This document shows positions 53,185-60,326 of a DNA stretch of 64,000 bases, one piece after another. The first letter of the stretch is position 1; every line of letters begins with the position of its first letter. This DNA comes from VRUE01 sp963824215 (lineage in GTDB: Bacteria; Actinomycetota; Thermoleophilia; Solirubrobacterales; 70-9), in contig CAWGOE010000001.1 of the NCBI GenBank assembly GCA_963824215.1, forward strand, positions 372,001 through 436,000, given 5' to 3'. Under the pieces are notes generated by a model, which did no database searches, was not told where the DNA came from, and was given only the letters and a program-made list of their open reading frames with translations. Both the position numbers and the translations under genes were made by a program.

Positions 53185-53889
53185 GCCGCGCGGGCGCTTC
53201 TTAGCTATGCCGGGACGGCGGGGCAAGTCGGCGGGCGTTGGTCCTAGCTTGCGAAGGACGTGGAGGTGGCGGTGCTTGCTGCCCGCCCGGTCTCCGACGT
53301 CGAGGATCTGTTCGGAGCGCATCGCCAGCCGGTCCGCGGCCCGTTCTAGCTGCGCCTCCTCGTCGGGATCGCGTTTGCCCTTCCAGGCGACGAGGGCTCC
53401 CCCGTCACGCAAGAGGGGGGAAGCCAGCTCGGCGAGGGTTGAGAGGCGGCCGACCGCTCGTGCGGTCACCGCGTCGTAGGTCTCGCGGTACGCGGCGAGG
53501 GCGGCCAGCTCCTCCGAGCGAGCGTTGGCGACGTTGGCGTTGGCAATCCCAGCCGCGTCGATCGCCCGCTGGATGAACTCGCACTTGCGACCGACTGACT
53601 CGATCAGATCAAGCGGCGACTCCGGCAGAGCCACCGCCAGCACAAGTCCCGGAAACCCAGCCCCAGAGCCAATATCAGCGATTCGGCCAGCGCTAGCCAG
53701 CTCCTCCACCTCAAGCCCAGTAAGGCTATCCACAACATGGACCTGCCAAGCGCGAGCAGGCGTAGTAATCGAGCTAACCGAAGCCCGCTCCTCCGCAAGC
53801 AACGCAAGCACCGTCTCAAGCTGCTTTCGCTGCGGAGAGGAGAGTCCGGTAGGGCTGGAACGTCTTGTACTTTTTCGTTGCCGGTCCAC
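53182..53889 (-). CDS. rsmG: 16S rRNA (guanine-N7)-methyltransferase RsmG
   Basis: 235 residues. The actinobacterial RsmG pattern is clear: SSPQRKQLETVLALLAEE, QVHVVDSLTGLEVEEL, SAM motif IADIGSGAGFPGLVLAVALPE as two blocks, ESVGRKCEFIQRAID and VTARAVGRLSTLAELA. It methylates G527 of 16S rRNA in the family. The only start that keeps the conserved N-terminus is GTG at 53889. That codon and about the first 17 residues (DRQRKSTRRSSPTG) come from hairpin B1, so the repeat supplies the start of this gene. Confidence 0.93.
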   Translation of the reverse strand: MDRQRKSTRRSSPTGLSSPQRKQLETVLALLAEERASVSSITTPARAWQVHVVDSLTGLEVEELASAGRIADIGSGAGFPGLVLAVALPESPLDLIESVGRKCEFIQRAIDAAGIANANVANARSEELAALAAYRETYDAVTARAVGRLSTLAELASPLLRDGGALVAWKGKRDPDEEAQLERAADRLAMRSEQILDVGDRAGSKHRHLHVLRKLGPTPADLPRRPGIAKKRPRG

Positions 53890-53950
53890 GGGCGTCAGCC
53901 TACGACGGCTCCACCGAAAAAGTTAAGTGGAAGCCCTGCCGGACTCTCCT
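53838..53950. repeat. Hairpin element B1 between jag and rsmG
   Basis: Arms 53838-53856 and 53932-53950 pair with one mismatch. The core CTTGTACTTTTTCGTTG (53864-53880) and CCACCGAAAAAGTTAAG (53911-53927) matches B2 at 2593-2655 in order and spacing. The arms are unrelated to those of B2. It holds the rsmG start codon and ends two bases before the jag stop. Confidence 0.87.
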
Positions 53951-53951
53951 A

Positions 53952-54434
53952 CTACTCGGAAACGAGAGGAGCGACGACGACGCAGCGGCGAGGCTCGTCC
54001 CCTTCGCTATAGGTCTCGACCCCGGCCCGCTCTTTGAGGTGTTCGTGCACCACGCGCCGTTCCTGGGCGCTCATCGGGTCCATCTCGACGGTGACATTGC
54101 GGTCCAGCGCCTGCTCAGCCGCCCGATCCGCCCGCGCCGTAAGCACCTCACGCCGACGCTCCCGGTAGCCAGAGGCATCGAGCACAACCCGCTTACGATC
54201 GCGCAGCCCACGGAAAGCGGCCTGAAAGCAAAGAAGCTGCAGGGCATCGATCGTCTGTCCCCGTTTTCCGATCAGAAGCCCAAAATCATCCTCACCGGAA
54301 ACGACAGCCTCAATCCGCTCCTCGTCCTCCCGAACCTCAACCTCACCATCAAGGTCAAGCTCATCGAGCACACCCTCCACAAGCTCCCGAACCCGCTCAG
54401 CGGGCTCCTCCGGCCATTTGGTGGCGTCACTCAC
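53952..54434 (-). CDS. jag: Jag/KhpB-family RNA-binding protein (KH-R3H)
   Basis: 160 residues from GTG at 54434; an ATG upstream at 54476 would lie in hairpin A3. A KH domain (EAVVSGEDDFGLLIGKRGQTIDALQLL, with the GKRGQT loop, about 55-80) is followed by an R3H domain (VEMDPMSAQERRVVHEHLKERAGVETYSEGDEPRRCVVV across about 125-160). The N-terminal Jag_N segment is short or missing. Jag/KhpB works with KhpA in RNA binding and envelope control and is normally next to yidC, as here. Confidence 0.92.
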   Translation of the reverse strand: MSDATKWPEEPAERVRELVEGVLDELDLDGEVEVREDEERIEAVVSGEDDFGLLIGKRGQTIDALQLLCFQAAFRGLRDRKRVVLDASGYRERRREVLTARADRAAEQALDRNVTVEMDPMSAQERRVVHEHLKERAGVETYSEGDEPRRCVVVAPLVSE

Positions 54435-54472
54435 CCCACGCACCCTATTCAAGCTAGCTGAGGCGTGCAGAA

Positions 54473-54592
54473 GCACGGATCGGGCACTCCTCGAACGGGC
54501 GGATACTCAGAGCGGCCGGTACACCAACCTCTCGACCTTCATCGCAGTCCATAGCCGGCCGCGAGTCCGGGCGAGGAGTGCCCGATCCGTGC
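54473..54592. repeat. Hairpin element A3 between yidC and jag (plus orientation)
   Basis: Perfect 21-bp arms (54473-54493 and 54572-54592). The 18 bases after the left arm, AACGGGCGGATACTCAGA (54494-54511), match the A1/A2 strand at 16 of 18 positions. An inner perfect 8-bp stem GCGGCCGG/CCGGCCGC (54512-54519 with 54555-54562) takes the place of the A1 inner stem. Arms and inner stem differ from A1/A2 but remain paired. It ends two bases before the yidC stop. Confidence 0.92.
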
Positions 54593-54593
54593 C

Positions 54594-55361
54594 CTACCGC
54601 CTGCGCTTCTTCTTTTTCGGAGGAGGAGGCGGGGGTTTCGCTGCCGCCACCTCTTCAGGCGTGGCGACGACGGGCGCCGGAATCAGCTTCTGGATCGTGT
54701 ACTGCTGGCCGATCGTCCAGATATTGGTCGTGATCCAGTAGAGGACGAGGCCGGCTGGGAAGGTGATCACGAAGGGGACAAAGATGAAGGGCAGGATGAG
54801 CATCAGCATGCGCTGGCTTTTGTCAGCCGTGACCGCCATTACGAGACCCGAGATCAGCTGCGTGCCGACGTAGAGGATGAGCAGGGCGATCAGTTCGCCG
54901 CCCGCAGCCTTGGCGGTCAGGTCACTGATGAAGAGAAACGACGCTTCGCCGCCGCATTCCCCTGCCTTGCAGCCGATGTCGTCGGGAAGCTCATTCTTGA
55001 GGACGTAAAAGAGGGTGATGAAGACCGGCAGCTGGGCAAGGAGCGGGATGCAGGAGGCAAAGGGGTTGACTTTGTTCTCCTGGTAGAAGCGCATCATCTC
55101 CTGCTGCATGCGTTTCTGGTCGTTTTTGTACTTCTCTTTGATCTCTTTCAGCTGTGGCTGCAGCGCCTGCAGCGCCCGCATCCCTTTCAGCGATTTGTAG
55201 GTGAGCGGGATCAGCAGCGCCCTGGTGACGACGGTGAGGGCGATGATCGACATCCCCCAGCTGAGCCCGACGCTGTCGTGGAAGAAGGTCAGGACCGAGT
55301 TGCCGATGTCGATCAGCGGCTGCAGGACGTTGGCCACCACGGTGGCCTCCACCGGGATCAC
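54594..55361 (-). CDS. yidC: membrane protein insertase YidC/Oxa1
   Basis: 255 residues from GTG at 55361, preceded by CGGAG eight bases upstream. Five membrane segments follow the Oxa1 pattern: LSWGMSIIALTVVTRALLIPL, then QEMMRFYQENKVNPFASCIPLLAQLPVFITLFYVL across two spans, and MLILPFIFVPFVITFPAGLVLYWI near the end. The catalytic-groove arginine in VTRALLIP is present. The C-terminus is Pro/Lys-rich (PPPPPPKKKKRRR), typical for ribosome contact. GTGA overlap with yidD. Confidence 0.96.
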   Translation of the reverse strand: MIPVEATVVANVLQPLIDIGNSVLTFFHDSVGLSWGMSIIALTVVTRALLIPLTYKSLKGMRALQALQPQLKEIKEKYKNDQKRMQQEMMRFYQENKVNPFASCIPLLAQLPVFITLFYVLKNELPDDIGCKAGECGGEASFLFISDLTAKAAGGELIALLILYVGTQLISGLVMAVTADKSQRMLMLILPFIFVPFVITFPAGLVLYWITTNIWTIGQQYTIQKLIPAPVVATPEEVAAAKPPPPPPKKKKRRR

Positions 55362-55636
55362 GTGTGGGCTCCGTGGTGGCGGTGGTACTCGGACGGATCG
55401 ACCGGGCCTACGCGCAGCGTGAAGTGATCTGGGACCGGGTCAAAGCCGCCGTGGCTGAAGGGGTTGCAGCGCAGCAGGCGCCAGCAGGCGAGCAGAAGGC
55501 CTCGAACCGGGCCGAAACGGCGTATCGACTGCGTCGCGTAAGCCGAACAGGTCGGCTCGTAGCGGCAGCGGCGCGGCAATCCGGGAGAGATCCAGCGCCG
55601 ATAGGCCCAAATGGGGGCCAACAGGACCCGTTTCAC
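55358..55636 (-). CDS. yidD: membrane protein insertion efficiency factor YidD
   Basis: 92 residues. The compact family is fully recognisable: LAPIWAYRRWISPGLPRRCRYEPTCSAYA as consecutive blocks, GPVRGLLLACWRLLRCNPFSHGGFDPVP with all conserved cysteines. It assists YidC. It overlaps yidC by four bases and rnpA by four. Its GTG start lies within the parS-like site at 55629-55644. Confidence 0.95.
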   Translation of the reverse strand: MKRVLLAPIWAYRRWISPGLPRRCRYEPTCSAYATQSIRRFGPVRGLLLACWRLLRCNPFSHGGFDPVPDHFTLRVGPVDPSEYHRHHGAHT

Positions 55637-55644
55637 GTGGAACG
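55629..55644. promoter_or_regulatory. parS-like ParB-binding site
   Basis: CGTTTCACGTGGAACG matches the 16-base bacterial parS consensus TGTTTCACGTGAAACA at 13 positions, including the central TTTCACGTG. It lies at the yidD start/rnpA end, about 2 kb from the probable origin and 3.3 kb from parB. No second copy was seen in the window. Confidence 0.7.
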
Positions 55645-56004
55645 CTCCCGTCCGGCGCCCGTTTGCTCGAGTGCCTCTTCGAGGCTCGCCTTAGCCCCCT
55701 CGCTGCCGTCGCGCTCAATCATCGCTGCGATCTCCGCGCGTGCCACCAGGACAAAGTCGTGCCGTGGGGGGAGTCGGTCGGCGAGGCTCCAAAAAGCCTC
55801 GCGAAGCGTCCGCTTGACCCGGTTGCGCTCGACCGCCCCGCCAATCTTGCGGCTAACAGAGACGCCCAGTCGAATGTCGCGATCCTCTTCATCTTTGCGG
55901 GGAAAGCTGTAGAGCACGAGGTAGCGGGTGGCGTGGGAGGTCCCATCGCGGTAGACGCGGTCGAACTCCGCGCTGCGCGAGAGCCGACGTCGCTTTGCCG
56001 CCAT
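55633..56004 (-). CDS. rnpA: ribonuclease P protein component
   Basis: 123 residues from ATG at 56004; a GTG one codon upstream is possible. RnpA signature: LSRSAEFDRVYRDG, then LGVSVSRKIGGAVERNRVKRTLREAFW, with the RNR core RNRVKR. It is the protein subunit of RNase P, which processes tRNA 5' ends. It follows rpmH by 25 bases and overlaps yidD, the classical origin order. Slightly longer C-terminus than average. Confidence 0.95.
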   Translation of the reverse strand: MAAKRRRLSRSAEFDRVYRDGTSHATRYLVLYSFPRKDEEDRDIRLGVSVSRKIGGAVERNRVKRTLREAFWSLADRLPPRHDFVLVARAEIAAMIERDGSEGAKASLEEALEQTGAGRERST

Positions 56005-56029
56005 CACTCGAACCCGACTGTGGTCAGGG

Positions 56030-56167
56030 TCATCCTGGCGTGAGGCGTTTCCGGCCTTTGGCCCGACGCCGCTTCAGGATCGCGCGTCCGCCGCGCGTCC
56101 GCATCCTTGCCCGGAACCCGTGGGTCTTGGCCCGCTTTCGCCTCTTCGGCTGATAGGTGCGCTTCAT
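56030..56167 (-). CDS. rpmH: 50S ribosomal protein bL34
   Basis: 45 residues: MKRTYQPKRRKRAKTHGFRA, then RMRTRGGRAILKRRRAKGRKRL, a canonical bL34. Start ATG at 56167; longer in-frame starts are not supported by the family. It is divergent from dnaA with 141 bases between start codons. That spacer (56168-56308) has no DnaA-box-like sequence that I can find. Confidence 0.97.
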   Translation of the reverse strand: MKRTYQPKRRKRAKTHGFRARMRTRGGRAILKRRRAKGRKRLTPG

Positions 56168-56308
56168 TGGCCGTCGCAGTATACGGACGCGAGGGGTGAA
56201 TGGCCCGAGAGCCGCGCCCGAGGACGAGGACGATCGGCAAATCATTTCTTCGGCATTTGCGACCCCCTCCGATTCAGGCAAAGAGGCCGCCGCTATGGTC
56301 GCTCGTCG

Positions 56309-57639
56309 GTGCCCGACGCCTTGCCTGGACAGAGCCTCGATTCCCTCTGGGGGGAAGTTCAGCACCGCCTGCGCAGCGCCGTCCCCGAGTCGACGTTCAA
56401 GATCTGGCTCGAGCCCCTGCGGGCCGTCGGCGCCCAGGGGGCAACGCTTTACCTCTCCGCTCCCGATGGGATCCGGACCTGGGTCGAGCGGCGCTACGTG
56501 ACGCTGCTGCGCGAAGCGCTGACCGAGGTCGCGCCAGCTTTGAGCGAGGTTGCCTTTGCCGGCGGTGAGCCAAGTGCCGGGGGAGCTCGGGCCTCGACCC
56601 AGCAGTCGAGCTCAACCCCAATTACACATTTGAGCGCTTCGTGATCGGCGAAGGCAACCGCCTCGCCCACGCCGCTGCCCTGGCCGTTGCCGAGACCCCG
56701 TCAGAGGCCTACAACCCGCTCTTCCTCCACGGGCCCCCCGGCCTTGGCAAGACCCACCTGCTAGGCGCGATCGCCAACTATCTGCGCGCCAACGCGCCTG
56801 GACTCAGTGTCCGCTACACCACCGCCGAGGGCTTCACCAACGAGTTCGTCGGCGCCCTCCGCTCCTCCGGGGCCGAGACGTTCAAGAACCGCTACCGCGA
56901 CCTCGACGTCCTGCTCGTCGACGACGTTCAGTTCCTCCAGGGGAAGCAGCACACCGAAGAGGAGTTCTTCCACACCTTTAACGCCCTTTACGAGGGCGGT
57001 AGCCAGCTCGTCCTCTCAGCCGACCGCTTGCCCAGCGAGCTCTCAACCCTGGAGGCACGGCTGCGTGACCGTTTCGAGTGGGGTTTGACTGTCCCGGTGG
57101 AACCTCCCGATCTCGCCACCCGTCTCACCGTCTTGCAGCATCTCGCTCGCGAGGCGGGTCTCGACGGCGAGGACAGCGATGCCCTCTCCGAGCTTGCACG
57201 GCGCATCGACGCCAATATCCGGCGCCTCCACGGTGGCCTGACCAAGGTAATCGCCCATGCCTCGTTGACCGCAAAGCCACTCAGCCCCGAGCTGATTGCC
57301 GAGCTGATCCCCTCCCGGACGCCGGTGAGCAAACCGAGCACCGTGGAAGATATCCAACAGCAGGTCGCCGCTTCCTTCGGCATTTCCCGGGCGGAGCTCG
57401 TCGGGTCGGGGCGAGCGGCGACACCGCTGCGCGCCAGGCAGATCGCGATTCTCCTCACCCGCGAGGCGACCAATCTCTCCCTGCCTCAGATCGGACGCCT
57501 CTACGGGGGACGCGATCACTCCACGGTCCTCAACTCGCTGCGCCGCGCGGAGGGGGCGCTCAGCGACGACGCCGAGCTGGCCCGCAGGGTCGGCGAGCTG
57601 CGCTCATCTATCCACAGCCGTCCGAGCGAGTCAGGCTGA
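56309..57639 (+). CDS. dnaA: chromosomal replication initiator DnaA, frameshifted in the linker
   Basis: Domain I (SLDSLWGEVQHRLRSAVPESTFKIWLEPLRA as consecutive blocks) reads in one frame from GTG 56309. Domains III and IV read in another from NPNYTFERFVIGEGNRLAHAAA onward: Walker A GPPGLGKTH, Walker B VLLVDDVQFLQGK, sensor LVLSADRLPSEL and the DNA-binding GGRDHSTVLNSLRR. The break lies in the linker between 56569 and 56600; one added G in the G5 run at 56579-56583 rejoins the frames. DnaA is essential, so a sequence error is likelier than true loss. Confidence 0.92.
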
Positions 57640-57774
57640 CCGCCGACGACACTGTAAGAATCAGCTTTTCTCCCCAGCCGTCTCCACAGCCTGAAATTCC
57701 CTTGGTAATGCCGATTCCCGTCAATTCTTCCCTTTTCCACAACCGCTAACTCAACTTAAGAGGACACCACTCAT
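57600..57774. other. Candidate replication origin (dnaA-dnaN spacer)
   Basis: Three same-orientation DnaA-box-like 9-mers are CTATCCACA (57608-57616, end of dnaA), GTCTCCACA (57680-57688) and TTTTCCACA (57733-57741), with one to two mismatches to TTATCCACA. The spacer 57640-57774 is relatively AT-rich for this window (for example AACTCAACTTAAGAGG). Similar arrangement is found in many actinobacteria. Confidence 0.6.
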
Positions 57775-58881
57775 TTGAAGCTGACTACCAAACGCGATGA
57801 GCTTGTCTCGAAGCTGTCGATCGTCTCGCGAGCGGTTTCAACCCGCGCCGCGACCCAGGCCCTCTCGGGGATCCTCCTTAGCGCTTCCGAGAACAGCGTC
57901 GCGATGGCGGCGACCGATGGTGAGATGGGATTGCGCACGGGGATGCAGGCCGAGGTCAGTGGCACCGGCTCGGTGCTGCTTCCGGGCAGGCTGCTGTCCG
58001 AGCTCGCCCGCTCGCTAGGCGACGCGGACGTCGAGATCGAGCTGCGCGAGTCGGAGCGAGACGTCGAGATTCGTAGCGGCGGCTCCAGCTTTCACCTCCG
58101 CGTCCTTCCCAGCGAGGATTTCCCGAACCTCCCTGAGGAGGGGCCCGAGCCGCTGAAGATCCCGGCCACGGCGCTCGCCGAAACGGTCGAGCTGGTTGCC
58201 CGCGCCGCCTCGCGCGATGACATGCGGCCGGTTCTCACCGGCGTGCTCGTGACCGCCACGGGCCAGGAGATGACGATGGTCGCGACCGATTCTTACCGGC
58301 TCGCCGTCAAGCGCACCGAGCTGGAGGGCCCGATCGGCGGCGAGCTCGAGGCCAACATTCCGGCCAAGGCGTTGCGTGAGCTGGGCCGCCTGGTGGCGGC
58401 AGCCGAGCTCGATGACGTTGCCGTCAGCCTGCTGCCGAATCAAGCGGTTTTCCGGGCAGGGGACGTCCTCCTCAACACGAGGCTGATCGACGGCCAGTTC
58501 CCCAACTTTCGACAACTCCTGCCGGAGTCCTACGATCACGACGTGCGACTGCCGCGTCCGGAATTCCTCGAGGTGGCCCGCCGCGTAAGCCAGCTCGCGC
58601 AACGCAACGCTCCGCTGCGGCTCTCGCTCTCGCAAGGAGAGCTGAAGATCTCCGCCTCAACCCCTGACGTCGGCGATGCGGAGGAGACGATGCCGGCGGC
58701 ATTCGAGGGGGAGCCGCTGGAGATCGGCTTCAACCCGGAGTTCCTGCGCGACGGGATCGAGAGCGTCGAGGGCGACGAGGTGATGCTGCGGCTGATCTCG
58801 CCGCTCCGTCCCGGCCTGCTGCAGCCGGTCGACAACGAAGACTTCCGCTACCTCGTGATGCCGATCCGCCTCAACGTGTAG
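57775..58881 (+). CDS. dnaN: DNA polymerase III sliding clamp (beta)
   Basis: 368 residues from TTG at 57775, with AAGAGGA (57758-57764) ten bases upstream. Three repeated clamp domains are visible: N-terminal KLTTKRDELVSKLSIVSRAV and LLSELARSL, the middle VLTGVLVTATGQEMTMVATDSYRLAV and the C-terminal IGFNPEFLRDGIESVEGDEV with the ending YLVMPIRLNV. The ring tethers polymerase III to DNA. Order dnaA-dnaN-recF is conserved. TTG start may limit its expression. Confidence 0.97.
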   Translation: MKLTTKRDELVSKLSIVSRAVSTRAATQALSGILLSASENSVAMAATDGEMGLRTGMQAEVSGTGSVLLPGRLLSELARSLGDADVEIELRESERDVEIRSGGSSFHLRVLPSEDFPNLPEEGPEPLKIPATALAETVELVARAASRDDMRPVLTGVLVTATGQEMTMVATDSYRLAVKRTELEGPIGGELEANIPAKALRELGRLVAAAELDDVAVSLLPNQAVFRAGDVLLNTRLIDGQFPNFRQLLPESYDHDVRLPRPEFLEVARRVSQLAQRNAPLRLSLSQGELKISASTPDVGDAEETMPAAFEGEPLEIGFNPEFLRDGIESVEGDEVMLRLISPLRPGLLQPVDNEDFRYLVMPIRLNV

Positions 58882-58892
58882 GCGGTGGGCCG

Positions 58893-59981
58893 GTGCTGGT
58901 CACCGCCGTGGAAGCGACGCCGCTGCGCAGTCTGAGCGACTCGCGAATCGAGCTGGGGGAGGGGATCGTCAGCCTGATCGGCCCCAATGGCGCCGGCAAG
59001 ACCAACCTGCTCGAGGCCCTCTACTTCGCCCTCACCGGCCGTTCCTTCCGCACCCAGGACCGCCGCGAGCTGATCCCCTTCGGCGGCGACTTTGCCCGCG
59101 CCGAGGTCACGGTCCGCGATGGGGACGACGTCGAGCACCGGCTGCTCGCCTCGGTCAGCCGCGCCGAGGGTCGCCGCCACCTCCTCGACGGCAACCCCAC
59201 CGAGCCCGCCGACTTGGCCCGCCACCGACCACCGGTCGCGGTCTTCTCCCCCGACCGCCTGGCGCTGGTCAAGGGCCCGCCGGCTGAGCGCCGCGCCCAT
59301 CTCGACCGCTTCGTGGCGGCGCGCTGGCCAACTCGCGCGGGGTTGAGGCAGCGCTACGGCCAGGCCCTCGCTCAACGCAACGCCCTGGTGGCGCGGCTTG
59401 CAGCCGGCGGCTACGGCGGCGACCTCGAGGTTTGGGACACGACGCTGGCCGAGGCGGCCGAGGCCCTGATCGCCGCTCGTGCGGAGGCCGTGGCCGAGCT
59501 GGCGCCGTTCTTCGCCGAGGCCGCCGGCGACCTGGGGCTGCCCGGCGCCGCCGCGCTCGAGTACGCCCCGCGTGCTGCTGGTTCGGCGGCGGAGATCCGG
59601 GCTGGGCTGGCGGAGCGCCGCGAGGCGGATCTGCGTCTCGGCCGCACGTCCTGGGGCCCCCACCTGGACGAGCTGAAGGTCTCGGTGGCGGAGCGATCCC
59701 TGCGTCGCTATGGATCGCAGGGTCAGCAGCGAGCGGGGCTTCTCTCCCTGCTCTTTGCCGAGCGCGAGGCGCTGCTCTCGGCCCGCAGGGTCTCGCCGCT
59801 GCTCTTGCTCGACGACGTGATGAGCGAGCTCGACCCACAGCGCCGCGAGCGATTGGTCGAGCGACTGCAGCGCGGCGGGCAGTCGCTGATCACGGCCGCG
59901 GCTGAGGAGTCGGTTCCGGCAGCCGCAATGGCGCGGGTGGTGCGGATGCCGTTCGACGTCACCCACGCCGCCGCCGCATGA
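58893..59981 (+). CDS. recF: DNA replication and repair protein RecF
   Basis: 362 residues from GTG. SMC-like ATPase: Walker A GPNGAGKTNLLEALYFAL (about 29-46), VFSPDRLALVKGPPAERRAHLDRF, the signature RYGSQGQQRAGLLSLLFAE and Walker B LLLLDDVMSELDPQRR. It loads RecA at gaps with RecOR. It lies 11 bases after dnaN and shares ATGA with the DUF721 gene. Slightly short but complete. Confidence 0.96.
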   Translation: MLVTAVEATPLRSLSDSRIELGEGIVSLIGPNGAGKTNLLEALYFALTGRSFRTQDRRELIPFGGDFARAEVTVRDGDDVEHRLLASVSRAEGRRHLLDGNPTEPADLARHRPPVAVFSPDRLALVKGPPAERRAHLDRFVAARWPTRAGLRQRYGQALAQRNALVARLAAGGYGGDLEVWDTTLAEAAEALIAARAEAVAELAPFFAEAAGDLGLPGAAALEYAPRAAGSAAEIRAGLAERREADLRLGRTSWGPHLDELKVSVAERSLRRYGSQGQQRAGLLSLLFAEREALLSARRVSPLLLLDDVMSELDPQRRERLVERLQRGGQSLITAAAEESVPAAAMARVVRMPFDVTHAAAA

Positions 59982-60274
59982 CTCGCCGCCCCGCCCCGCG
60001 CCCCGCCTCCGAGGCGCTCCGCGCCGCTCGCCAGCAGGCCGCCCCGAAGACGCGGCTGGCGGCGACGCAGGCGGTCTGGGAGGAGGTCGTCGGCGAGCGG
60101 ATCGCGATGGCGGCGCGGCCGGTTTCCGAACACGACGGAGTGGTGACCGTCGCTTGCGTGGACTCTGTTTGGGTGGAGGAGCTGGACCTGATGCAGGACA
60201 GCCTCCTGCGGGCTTTGCGAGGGCGTCTCGGAGAAGACGCCCCGCGTTCCCTGCGCTGCCGCGTGGACAAATAG
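59978..60274 (+). CDS. DUF721 (DciA-like) protein
   Basis: 98 residues overlapping the recF stop (ATGA). The family core is ATQAVWEEVVGERIAMAARPVSEHDGVVTVACVDSVWVEELDLMQDSLLRALRGRL in short blocks: VWEEVVGERIA and SVWVEELDLM. DUF721 proteins include DciA, which helps load or run DnaB in bacteria without DnaC. Here a DnaC-like gene is also present next to dnaB, so its exact role is open. Usually followed by gyrB, which is not present in this window. Confidence 0.9.
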   Translation: MTRRPAPRPASEALRAARQQAAPKTRLAATQAVWEEVVGERIAMAARPVSEHDGVVTVACVDSVWVEELDLMQDSLLRALRGRLGEDAPRSLRCRVDK

Positions 60275-60326
60275 ACCAGCCGCATACAAAACTCTGATGT
60301 TTATAGGTCGGTAGCCTTGGTGTACT

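Noticed and set aside
56168..56308. oriC in the rpmH-dnaA spacer
   Set aside because: No DnaA-box-like 9-mers were found there, unlike the dnaA-dnaN spacer.
56309..57639. dnaA as a truncated gene starting at 56641 (GTG ATC GGC)
   Set aside because: The upstream frame encodes a good domain I, and the NPNYTFERF segment before 56641 is in frame with the ATPase part, so one gene with an indel fits better.
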